This document shows positions 7,156 to 14,530 of a DNA stretch of 34,366 bases, piece after piece. Position 1 is the stretch's first letter. Each line of letters opens with the position of its first letter. Origin of the DNA: Desulfobacteraceae bacterium 4572_123 (GTDB lineage: Bacteria; Desulfobacterota; Desulfobacteria; Desulfobacterales; 4572-123); NCBI GenBank assembly GCA_002084545.1, contig NBLJ01000010.1, positions 1 through 34,366 of the forward strand. The letters are read 5' to 3'. Below the pieces are notes generated by a model. It had not been told where the DNA came from. It ran no database searches and worked only from the letters and a program-made list of their open reading frames with translations. Both the position numbers and the translations under genes were made by a program.

Positions 7156-9288
7156 ATGAATAGTCAAACGGGAAAAACAAAATCGCATACCCTGCCGGTC
7201 AGCTGTAATAGAGATTGCTCCGCAGGATGCCCGTTACTGGCGCATGTAAAAAACGGGGAAATTATTAAAATTACCAACAACCCTGCCGGTACGCGATATA
7301 TGAAGGGCTGCAGTAATGGGTTCCAGGCCATGCGGGCGGCCTATGCCCCGGACAGAATATTGAAACCCCTGATCAGGACAGGTTCAAGGGGTTCCGGCAA
7401 TTTTAAGGAAGTGTCCTGGGATGAAGCCTTTGATCGTGTTGCAGCAGGATTAAGTACCGTAAAAGAAAAGTATGGGAGCAATTCCGTCATATTTCTCGGC
7501 GGCGGCGGAGCATGCAGAGGCGCTTTGCATAATACGTATCGTTTGACGGAACGATTTCTCAATATGTTTGGCAGTAACGTAAAAAAATATGGCAATTACA
7601 GCTGTTCGGCTTCCGATTTTGTTACACCCTTTGTCTTTGGCACGCATGAAGTAGGTTTTGATGCCGGTACTTTGCAACATTCCAAGATGATTATTTTATG
7701 GGGTGCCAATATTATGGACACCCGGTTTGGATGCGAATATCCAACCCGCATCAGGGAGGCTGCAAAAAACGGTGTGCCCGTTATTGTCATTGACCCCAGA
7801 AAATCCAATACAGCCAATCTGCTAAACGCCCAATGGATCAGGATACGTCCCGGTACGGATACGGCAATGATGGCAGCCGTTTTATATGAACTGATCAATC
7901 ATAACCAGGTTGATTATCCATACATGGAAAAATACTGTATCGGGTTTGATCAGGTAAAAAAATATATTCTCGGTACGGATGATCATCAGCCCAAAACGCC
8001 TGCCTGGGCGGAACCAATATGCGGTACCAGAGCCGGCACAATTAAAAAACTGGCGGATCTGTATGGCCGTACACAACCTGCGGCACTCATTCCCGGTTTA
8101 TCCATCCAAAGAAATATCGGTGGGGAAGAGGCCATGCGAATGGCTATGGTTCTGCAAGCCGCAACCGGCAATACAGGAAAAATGGGCGGCGCATCCGGCG
8201 GCTGCATCTGGGGTGGTTTGCCAGTGCCCGAATGCGGAAAAATAGATACAGCCGATATAGCGGCAAGTTCATCAATCCCGGAAATCCCGGAATACAATTG
8301 GCCGGATGCCATTCTTGAAGGTAAAAATGGCGGGTTCCCCGTGGATATACAAGCCATCTATAATGTGGGCGGAAATTATCTTTCCCAGGGCAGTGATATC
8401 CATAAAAATATTCGTGCGTTTAACAAGGTGGATTTTTCGGTCTGTCACGAGCAATTTATGACACCGACAGCCGGATACTGTGATATTATCCTCCCGGTAT
8501 CTTGCTTTCTGGAAAGAGAAGATATCCTTTTTACGGGAATGAACTACCTGCTTTATTCAGGTAAGGCCATAGACCCCCCGGGCGATGTGAAGGATGATTA
8601 TGATATTTTTTGTGAGCTTTCAAATCGTCTGGGTTTTAAAAATACATATTCAGAAGGAAAAACAGCATCACAATGGATTAAGCAATTTATGGATGGCTCA
8701 GAAATTACAGATCATGCGCTTTTTAAACGGACAGGCATTTACAGCGGAAAAGAGCAGATGAGAATCGGGCTTTCTGATTTTTTTTCCGACCCCGAAAAAA
8801 ATCCGCTTAAAACTCCTTCCGGTAGAATTGAACTGGCTTCGGAAAATTATGCAAAAACCGGTTTTCCCGCCATACCGACATATCGGGGAATGGCAGATGA
8901 AGCACAGTATCCTTTAAGACTTGTTACCCCGCATTCCCTGAATCGAATTAACTCTTCCTGTACCAATATTCAATGGTTTAAAGCACGTGAACAGCATATG
9001 CTATGGATGAATCCGGTTGATGCCCGGAAAAGAAATCTTCAGGATAAACAGGTGGTGATGGTTGCAAACGCCCGGGGGAAGATTCAAATCCCTGTTAAGG
9101 TGACCAATGACATCATGGAAGGGGTCGTTTGCCTGCTGGAGGGAATATGGCCGGACCTGGATGAAAACGGCATTGATCATGCCGGTGCGGCAAACATGCT
9201 GACTTCAACCGAACCTACGGAGCCATGCATGGGATCCAGGACACATTCCGTTCTGGTGGAGGTTTATTATGATCCCCATGCCTCCTGA
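7156..9288 (+). CDS. Molybdopterin oxidoreductase, DMSO reductase family
   Basis: The 710-residue catalytic subunit has an N-terminal [4Fe-4S] motif with cysteines at 17, 21, 25 and 52, a central molybdopterin domain, and a C-terminal molydopterin dinucleotide-binding domain (about 590-700) containing NARGKIQIPVKVTNDIMEG. The segment YGNYS at 145-149 matches the YGxYS region that in DmsA-like enzymes provides the serine ligand to molybdenum, so Ser149 is the candidate ligand and a formate-dehydrogenase-type Sec/Cys ligand is unlikely. There is no Tat signal, so it probably acts in the cytoplasm or depends on a partner. No iron-sulfur (DmsB) or membrane anchor (DmsC) gene follows, which makes it an orphan catalytic subunit. 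It lies 88 bases after the MttB-family gene, probably in the same operon. Substrate unknown; an oxidised sulfur, N-oxide or related compound is possible. Confidence 0.88.
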   Translation: MNSQTGKTKSHTLPVSCNRDCSAGCPLLAHVKNGEIIKITNNPAGTRYMKGCSNGFQAMRAAYAPDRILKPLIRTGSRGSGNFKEVSWDEAFDRVAAGLSTVKEKYGSNSVIFLGGGGACRGALHNTYRLTERFLNMFGSNVKKYGNYSCSASDFVTPFVFGTHEVGFDAGTLQHSKMIILWGANIMDTRFGCEYPTRIREAAKNGVPVIVIDPRKSNTANLLNAQWIRIRPGTDTAMMAAVLYELINHNQVDYPYMEKYCIGFDQVKKYILGTDDHQPKTPAWAEPICGTRAGTIKKLADLYGRTQPAALIPGLSIQRNIGGEEAMRMAMVLQAATGNTGKMGGASGGCIWGGLPVPECGKIDTADIAASSSIPEIPEYNWPDAILEGKNGGFPVDIQAIYNVGGNYLSQGSDIHKNIRAFNKVDFSVCHEQFMTPTAGYCDIILPVSCFLEREDILFTGMNYLLYSGKAIDPPGDVKDDYDIFCELSNRLGFKNTYSEGKTASQWIKQFMDGSEITDHALFKRTGIYSGKEQMRIGLSDFFSDPEKNPLKTPSGRIELASENYAKTGFPAIPTYRGMADEAQYPLRLVTPHSLNRINSSCTNIQWFKAREQHMLWMNPVDARKRNLQDKQVVMVANARGKIQIPVKVTNDIMEGVVCLLEGIWPDLDENGIDHAGAANMLTSTEPTEPCMGSRTHSVLVEVYYDPHAS

Positions 9289-9411
9289 TTTAATACGGCA
9301 GTAAACATCATTTTAAGCATTGATTTTTTGAACAAAACTTTTTCAGGAAGGATTTATAGCCACCTTCATCATTATTGAGGGGCCAAAGTCGGCTAAACGG
9401 CAAACAAAATA

Positions 9412-9442
9412 TCCGGGCGGCAGCGTCATTGTACCGCCCGGA
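9412..9442. terminator. Bidirectional intrinsic terminator
   Basis: A perfect 9-base inverted repeat TCCGGGCGG / CCGCCCGGA flanks a 13-base loop, between two convergent genes. On the minus strand the stem is followed by TATTTTGTTTG, a reasonable U-rich tail for the HesB-like gene. On the plus strand the tail (CATAAAAC) is weak, so plus-strand function for the molybdoenzyme transcript is less certain. Confidence 0.7.
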
Positions 9443-9472
9443 CATAAAACCCGATAGGGATAATAGAAGTTA

Positions 9473-9781
9473 CTAGCAGGAACCGGCGGAACCGCAGCCC
9501 GAGCATCCGGCGCCTAACTCTATGCCGCTGGTGATTTTAAATCCGTAATTGGTAAAATCGACATTTATTGGTGCTGCCTTTTCCATGAATTTTTTATCGA
9601 CGATATATTTAAAATTATCAATTTCATAGGTATTATCAGTGTCTTTAGGCTCATCCAGAGCCATGGCAAGCGATGGCCCGCCTCATCCACCTTCATTTAA
9701 AAATATTCGTACCGGCGAAACTTCGCGATCCTTAAAATATTCTGCAAGTTGAGCAGTTGCAGCAGCGCTGACTTGAAGCAT
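9473..9781 (-). CDS. HesB/IscA-like selenoprotein with UGA as selenocysteine
   Basis: Read through one in-frame UGA (9685-9683), the gene encodes 102 residues: an N-terminus MLQVSAAATAQLAEYF, then RIFLNEGG-Sec-GGPSLAMALDEP with Sec at residue 33, then an acidic/aromatic middle, ending ITSGIELGAGCSGCGSAGSC. A-type iron-sulfur carrier (IscA/HesB) proteins have three key cysteines: one after a glycine near residue 35 and a Cys-x-Cys/CxxC-like pair near the C-terminus. The UGA falls exactly at the first site and the C-terminal cysteines are intact. HesB-like selenoproteins have been reported in prokaryotes (recalled, not searched). The start is supported by GGAGGA, TAAC, ATG. Conventional gene calling would start at the Met after the UGA and report a 63-residue stub. 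A plain nonsense mutation is the alternative but is less likely given full conservation on both sides and a strong promoter. Confidence 0.82.
9658..9679 (-). promoter_or_regulatory. Candidate bacterial SECIS hairpin
   Basis: Three bases after the UGA, GGGCCAU pairs with AUGGCUC (7 pairs, one G-U) around an 8-base loop CGCUUGCC. A guanosine at the second loop position fits the bacterial SECIS pattern. The distance from UGA to this guanosine (12 bases) is a little shorter than the usual range, so the exact fold is uncertain. Confidence 0.5.
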
Positions 9782-9805
9782 GTTATCCTCCTTGTAAATA
9801 AGTCG

Positions 9806-9821
9806 GCCCGTCCTTCCGGGC
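9806..9821 (-). other. Hairpin in the 5' leader of the HesB-like gene
   Basis: A 5-base GC stem (GCCCG/CGGGC) with a 6-base loop lies between the promoter and the ribosome binding site of the selenoprotein gene. It could affect mRNA stability or translation. No riboswitch class is recognised. Confidence 0.35.
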
Positions 9822-9846
9822 AGGCCGGATAAAATAAACTTTAAAT

Positions 9847-9875
9847 ATTATAATAACACTTTTAAACTTTGTCAA
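9847..9875 (-). promoter_or_regulatory. Full-consensus sigma-70 promoter for the HesB-like selenoprotein
   Basis: On the minus strand TTGACA (9875-9870) is followed after exactly 17 bases by TATAAT (9852-9847). Both hexamers match the consensus at every position. The predicted transcription start is near 9840, giving a leader of about 60 bases. Confidence 0.8.
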
Positions 9876-10024
9876 TTCCGCTGTCGTAAAATTGCATGGA
9901 TACGGCAGCAAACCGGGATCTTCATCAGGTCCGATACTCTTTCAGTGTTAAGTGAAGAGAGCGCAAAAAGAAATTTTAGTTACAAAATAAAATTCAGCCA
10001 CGGAGATGTCGGTAATTGCTTAAT

Positions 10025-12133
10025 TCAATTCGTAGTTCCGTATGATGTTTTCATTACGATCAGGCTGACGGTTTTTAAGAGTATCAACACTCCCGCAGCC
10101 TGGAGAATACCGCAGTATGGAATAAGTACAACACTTGTAAAGAGTGTGCCGCAGGCCGCTCCGGCCAGGTCTGCTGAAAATGTGCGGGTTAACGCCGAAG
10201 TGTTATTCCCTTTCAAATAAAGGGCCAGTGGAAACTGAAATCCGCAGACCATGGAGATTGAAAACCCGAAGACCAGATAAAAAAAGATCGGCAACCTGTC
10301 TCCGGACTGCCAAAGGGCCATGATAAAGATGCCCATTAAGGCGATCAGAAAAAAATCAGTCAGGTATAAAAAACGTCGTCGATTCCTGCTGATCCTGGTG
10401 CCGAGCCATGCACCGGGCAGGAGACCGCTTAGAAAAGCGGTGACGATAAGCCCGATATGAAGATAGATATATCCGAAAAAAATCTGAAAGGCAAAGATGA
10501 CCAGAATCTCGCTGCCCATGGAAATCCATCCGCTGGAAAATAAAATAAATTCTTCAGCGCGGATACAAAACAGGTAGATACCGCACAGCAAAATCAGGAT
10601 AATGATGAATATGGCCGGAGATGTTGAAAATTTGGCAAACCACTGGGCAAACATCAGCCGCATCAGAGCGGGTGAGAGATCCTGGTTGATGGGTGTCGAC
10701 GGATCCAGTAATTCACGCAGGGCTGTAATCCTATTGGCTGTGATGTCGCCGTAAAAATAGCTGCCGATATACCGGCTACTGATCTGCTTTTTGGCAAGCA
10801 AGGCCGGGATGTCGCTGTTTATGGGCGCATTGCGGCATAAAAAAATGATCTGTTGCCCGGGGATCAGCAGGAGATGATTAAAAAAGGGAGTCAGTGAATT
10901 ATATACGGAAGAGAGTTTTCGGCGCTGGGGTTCGGCCAGGTAATTTTCAAACCCGGTCATGGCAAAACTCAATATTCCTTCATCGGTCAGACGGGATCTG
11001 GCAAGTTTAAAAAACCGCGTGGTAAAAAATCGGTTGAGCTGAAATGTTTCCGGTTCCGGAAGATTGATAATAACGGCATCATAGCGTTTTCGGGTTTTTT
11101 TCAGAAAGAATCTTGCATCTTCATGAATAATCCGAAGTCCTGGTATTTTTTTAATGAATTCATATTTGAATCCGGCCATGGATATTTCCGGATCAAGCTC
11201 TATATAATCGATGGATTGAAGATGATATTTTTTGATCTCGGACAGCATGCCGCTGCGGGCGGAAATCAGCAGAACATGGTGCGGTGTATCCAGTTGTGAC
11301 AGGGCATAATGAATGTTTTGCTCGGCAGCAGCCGGGCTGTGGGTGCTGAAAAGGGGCATCCCGTTTGAAAAAAGAGTGAATTGATCCAGATTTTGATGCA
11401 CCTCCACCCGGCCGTAGGGTGTTTCCCGGTAATAAGCCAGGCGTCCCGTGAGCGGATTCAGGGAAAAGGTTTCAAAAAAAACACCTGCCAGAAGGCAACA
11501 AGCCGTCAGGCTGCTGCCTGTCAGCACCCAAACCCCCCATCTACGGTTGGCTGGAAACACGAGAAAAGATGCCGCCAGCAGGGGCAGGCTGGACAGAAAT
11601 ACAGCCTGTAAAGGAGATACAAGGTAGACCAGGGCAAATGAAAAAACAACGCCGCCGGAAATATCGCCGATATTGTCGCTGATATATATCATGGCTCCGG
11701 GAAATCCGGGCTGCAGGTTTCTTAAGGCCATCAGGAAGCAGGGCAGGATAAAACCCAGCAGCAGACAGTAAGGAAGCATTAAGAAAAAAGTGTAGGCAAG
11801 AATCGGGTAAAATCCCACGGAGGAGCCGGGAATAAATACCACGTCCCGCAGCAGGCGGATGGCCATGATCTGGACCGGCGGCAAAAATGTCAACGCAAGT
11901 GCCATCCATCCTATCGTGGACAGGGTGACCTGGCGCTGACGGTCCAGCAGGCCGCGGGCCAGCAGGGTACCCATACCGTTTAAGCTCAGCCAGTTGAAAA
12001 AAATCAGGGCAATGATAAACTCATTGCCCTGGAACTGGGCCAGAAACTCCCGGATTGTCAAAAGCTGGAGCACCACCGAAGCAATGCCGGCTGCCACAAT
12101 TACACGGATGACGGCATTTTTATCTCTGTTCAT
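10025..12133 (-). CDS. Polytopic membrane protein with spermidine-synthase-like domain
   Basis: The 702-residue protein has three parts: about seven N-terminal transmembrane helices (about 8-220), a soluble spermidine-synthase-like Rossmann domain (about 235-440), and about six C-terminal helices (about 495-695). In the soluble domain IELDPE (311-316) and HEDARFFL (337-344) are recognisable polyamine-synthase motifs. The glycine-rich nucleotide loop, normally GGGDG, reads SARSG (291-295), and the catalytic DLPDP-like segment reads NLPEP (357-361). Canonical aminopropyl transfer is therefore doubtful. Many bacteria encode such membrane-fused spermidine synthase homologues of unknown function. 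The start codon overlaps the 3' end of the MEMO1-AMMECR1 gene by 14 bases, so the two are translationally coupled. No strong terminator follows, only an AT-only hairpin at 9972-9994. Confidence 0.82.
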   Translation of the reverse strand: MNRDKNAVIRVIVAAGIASVVLQLLTIREFLAQFQGNEFIIALIFFNWLSLNGMGTLLARGLLDRQRQVTLSTIGWMALALTFLPPVQIMAIRLLRDVVFIPGSSVGFYPILAYTFFLMLPYCLLLGFILPCFLMALRNLQPGFPGAMIYISDNIGDISGGVVFSFALVYLVSPLQAVFLSSLPLLAASFLVFPANRRWGVWVLTGSSLTACCLLAGVFFETFSLNPLTGRLAYYRETPYGRVEVHQNLDQFTLFSNGMPLFSTHSPAAAEQNIHYALSQLDTPHHVLLISARSGMLSEIKKYHLQSIDYIELDPEISMAGFKYEFIKKIPGLRIIHEDARFFLKKTRKRYDAVIINLPEPETFQLNRFFTTRFFKLARSRLTDEGILSFAMTGFENYLAEPQRRKLSSVYNSLTPFFNHLLLIPGQQIIFLCRNAPINSDIPALLAKKQISSRYIGSYFYGDITANRITALRELLDPSTPINQDLSPALMRLMFAQWFAKFSTSPAIFIIILILLCGIYLFCIRAEEFILFSSGWISMGSEILVIFAFQIFFGYIYLHIGLIVTAFLSGLLPGAWLGTRISRNRRRFLYLTDFFLIALMGIFIMALWQSGDRLPIFFYLVFGFSISMVCGFQFPLALYLKGNNTSALTRTFSADLAGAACGTLFTSVVLIPYCGILQAAGVLILLKTVSLIVMKTSYGTTN

Positions 12134-13616
12134 GGAAATATTGAACCTGATAGGTCATTACTTCCAGATCCGTGGTCTGCCAGGCATCGGCAGCCAGTCC
12201 GGCTTTACGGCATAAATGGCCCAGAAAATCCTCGGGCCGGGGCAACTGGTCCCATACCTGGGGCAAAAAAGTTGCACGGGCATATCCCTTGCGGATGATT
12301 ACCCCGTCTATTCCGCAACGCAATTTTGCCGCGAGATCCTTTCCGTCTGTGTACTCCAGTACCCGGGGCCGGGTCAGAACGCTGACTTCGATATCAATTT
12401 TATCCAGTTCACGGCTTGTAACCGGTGGAAAGCGGGGGTCATGAAACGCCGCATTCAGTGCATTTTTCCTTACTCCCTCACGAATGGTTTCATCAGGTTC
12501 CAGGCTGCCGATACATCCCCGCAGTTGGCCCTTGATCGTCAATGTGACAAATGTGCCGCACCTGGTTTCAAAATCCGGATCGGCCAGGGCCGTGTCAAGG
12601 GCCGCATCCTGAGAGTTGTCCATGGGCCGACCCAGTTTTTTGTTCAAAGTCCGACGGGCCATCCGGACCAGGGTCCGGCCTTGCTGTGTACTGAATTGTT
12701 TAATGGAAGTTTTGCTTTCTGTCATGGTAGTTTCTCCGTAAAAGGCGATGGCGGCATAGCCGACAACCCTGTCCCGGCTTCCGGCTGTATCGCCGCTGTT
12801 TGCATAATACAAAAGTAAAGGCTGCCAGCCGTGGCGGCGGGCCAGATCCAGAAGAATCATCAGTGGCACTTTTCCGCAGGCACGGTCGCTGCTCCCGGCC
12901 AAACGGCCGGATTCAAGATTTAAGATTATATCGATGGTCTCTCGATCTTTAATCACCGCATCCTGATAGGAAAGATAGTGGGAGAGATCGGAACTGACAA
13001 CCAGCAGGGTATCGTTATTCAACAGCGGATCAATGGCACCGGCAAGTTGCCTGGTATTGCCCGGCCCCAGAACCACGGGAACGAGTTTGAACCGGCCAAG
13101 ATATACCTGGAGCCAGGGCAGAATGACTTCTATGGAATGTTCGGCGGCATCCGATGCGGGTATCGAACGAAAAAGATTTGATTCGCGCCGGAGCAGTCCC
13201 GCATCGGGGTGCAGATCGACAAGGCCAAGAGGTGTGGCATAAGCATCAACATCACTGACGGCCCCGTTTTGAAACCCGATGCAATGGTCCGGAGCCAGAA
13301 CCATGATTTTGTCAAACCGGCCGGACTGCAGGGCAAAAGCCGCATGGGCCGCCACGGGGCCGGAGTATATATATCCGGCATGGGGCAGAATAAGGGCCTT
13401 GAGACTTTTTTGAGATGGAATTGTTACCGTCGATTCGCGCACCGCCGCAGTCTGTTTTCCAATGAGATCTTTTAACCGGGCGGCATCTGCCGGATAAAAA
13501 CTGCCGGCATATACGGGATGCCTGATATGCCGGGCCCGGGCCGGTAATGCCGCCGTCAGGCTGATTAGCGCCAGCACGAATACAACTGTCCCGAAGGGAG
13601 AAAACAGCCGGTTCAT
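12120..13616 (-). CDS. Secreted MEMO1-AMMECR1 fusion (AmmeMemoRadiSam proteins B and A)
   Basis: The 498-residue protein starts with a Sec signal peptide (about 1-29, hydrophobic VVFVLALISLTAALPARA), so it is predicted to be periplasmic. Residues about 33-295 form a MEMO1 domain, related to LigB-type dioxygenases, with PHAGYIYSG (His79), PDHCIGF (His111), EHSIE (His160), SSDLSHY (His213) and Cys247 in RACGKVP. These match the metal-binding set in human MEMO1 (two His and a Cys), and the His79-His111 spacing is the same. Residues about 310-490 form an AMMECR1 domain with the signature LRGCIG at 365-370. The third member of the usual trio, a radical SAM enzyme, is not in this window. The ribosome binding site AAGGAG precedes ATG 13616. 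The reaction is unknown for this family. Co-expression with the membrane spermidine-synthase-like protein points to a joint envelope function. Confidence 0.88.
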   Translation of the reverse strand: MNRLFSPFGTVVFVLALISLTAALPARARHIRHPVYAGSFYPADAARLKDLIGKQTAAVRESTVTIPSQKSLKALILPHAGYIYSGPVAAHAAFALQSGRFDKIMVLAPDHCIGFQNGAVSDVDAYATPLGLVDLHPDAGLLRRESNLFRSIPASDAAEHSIEVILPWLQVYLGRFKLVPVVLGPGNTRQLAGAIDPLLNNDTLLVVSSDLSHYLSYQDAVIKDRETIDIILNLESGRLAGSSDRACGKVPLMILLDLARRHGWQPLLLYYANSGDTAGSRDRVVGYAAIAFYGETTMTESKTSIKQFSTQQGRTLVRMARRTLNKKLGRPMDNSQDAALDTALADPDFETRCGTFVTLTIKGQLRGCIGSLEPDETIREGVRKNALNAAFHDPRFPPVTSRELDKIDIEVSVLTRPRVLEYTDGKDLAAKLRCGIDGVIIRKGYARATFLPQVWDQLPRPEDFLGHLCRKAGLAADAWQTTDLEVMTYQVQYFHEQR

Positions 13617-13663
13617 AACAGCTCCTTGATTCGGCGGGTTAAAATTTTTTAGGGTATATTAAT

Positions 13664-13693
13664 GGCATATAATGCCTCTTTGCTTTGTGTCAA
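13664..13693 (-). promoter_or_regulatory. Promoter with overlapping palindrome for the MEMO1-AMMECR1 operon
   Basis: On the minus strand TTGACA (13693-13688) is followed after 16 bases by TATATG (13671-13666). The -10 region is covered by a perfect inverted repeat GGCAT-TAT-ATGCC (13664-13676), a plausible operator for a repressor. Confidence 0.5.
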
Positions 13694-13948
13694 TAAAAAC
13701 CGGGCCATAGGTTAGGGTTTATCAAAAGTAAGATAATACTTTGCTCTTCGAAAATTCAAGGACGATACTTGTCGATTTTTTTAAAATAGCCTTTTTCCCA
13801 TGCGGCATATTTTTGCTTGCTGTAATTTTTTATACACACTAAGATATATATTGTTTCGGGCTTCAAGTTATCAATTTTGCCGCCGGGATACAAAATCAAG
13901 TATAAACCTTTGATTTGTCATGAAAGATGCCCGAGTAAAACTATTTCA
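13694..13948. other. Intergenic region upstream of the YbaK-type gene
   Basis: Together with 13617-13693 this makes 332 bases without a gene between divergent genes. It is AT-rich with several T-tracts. Apart from the minus-strand promoter and palindrome listed separately, no clear plus-strand promoter, RNA gene or repeat was found. Confidence 0.5.
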
Positions 13949-14431
13949 ATGTCAAAGAATAAAACCATTACAACACCGGCCGTTCGAGTTTTAAAGACCC
14001 GGCGTGTTAATTTTTTACTGCATTCCTATAAATACGAGGATAACGGCGGAGCCTCTGCGGCCGCCAGGGCCTTTAATCTCGATAAGCATCAGGTGATAAA
14101 GACGCTTGTGATGGAAGGTGATCCAAAACAGTATTTTCTGGTTTTGATGCACGGGGACAGACAGGTTTCCGTCAAAGCCCTGGCACGCTTCCTGAAAATC
14201 AAGACTGTTACCCCCTGTGAACCGGAAATCGCTCAAAAAATAACCGGATATAAGGTGGGGGGGATTTCTCCCTTTGGAATCCGAAAAGCGCTTGCGGTTT
14301 ATCTTGAATCTTCAATCATGGCACTTGATACGATATATATCAACGCCGGAAAAAGGGGGATCATGGCACAACTGGCACCAGGTGCTCTGGTCGAAGTTGT
14401 TAATCCGGTCATGGTGACCGTGGGTATTTGA
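13949..14431 (+). CDS. ybaK: YbaK/EbsC-type Cys-tRNA(Pro) deacylase
   Basis: The 160-residue protein belongs to the YbaK/ProRS-editing domain family, which hydrolyses Cys-tRNA(Pro) and related mischarged tRNAs. Seen here: TPAVRVLKTRRVNFLLHSY at the start, the conserved Lys in HQVIKTLVM, a VSVKALARFL segment, and VGGISPFGIRK (the GGxSPxG motif of YbaK). The start at 13949 matches the family N-terminus. The frame is open for 24 codons upstream, but that extension is not family-like; the ribosome binding site is weak in either case. The gene stands alone on the plus strand between minus-strand operons, in line with a housekeeping role. Confidence 0.88.
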   Translation: MSKNKTITTPAVRVLKTRRVNFLLHSYKYEDNGGASAAARAFNLDKHQVIKTLVMEGDPKQYFLVLMHGDRQVSVKALARFLKIKTVTPCEPEIAQKITGYKVGGISPFGIRKALAVYLESSIMALDTIYINAGKRGIMAQLAPGALVEVVNPVMVTVGI

Positions 14432-14461
14432 TCGGCTTTAAAAAAACCGAGGGAGGATTGC

Positions 14462-14509
14462 ATGTCTGAAGGACTGGCTATTATCATTGTCGATGACCGG
14501 CATGTATGA
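14462..14509 (+). CDS. Possible 15-codon micro-ORF or gene remnant
   Basis: A strong Shine-Dalgarno GGGAGG sits 5 bases before an ATG that opens only 15 codons (MSEGLAIIIVDDRHV, then TGA). The peptide begins like a normal cytoplasmic protein and then stops 21 bases before the end of the convergent ATPase gene. It could be the front of a gene truncated by rearrangement, or a true small ORF. No homologue is recognised. Confidence 0.25.
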   Translation: MSEGLAIIIVDDRHV

Positions 14510-14530
14510 TACACGCGAGTACCGATTTCA

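Noticed and set aside
9473-9664. A 63-residue protein starting at the Met after the UGA
   Set aside because: The conserved family N-terminus, ribosome binding site and promoter are all upstream of the UGA; the short version would be only a part of the domain.
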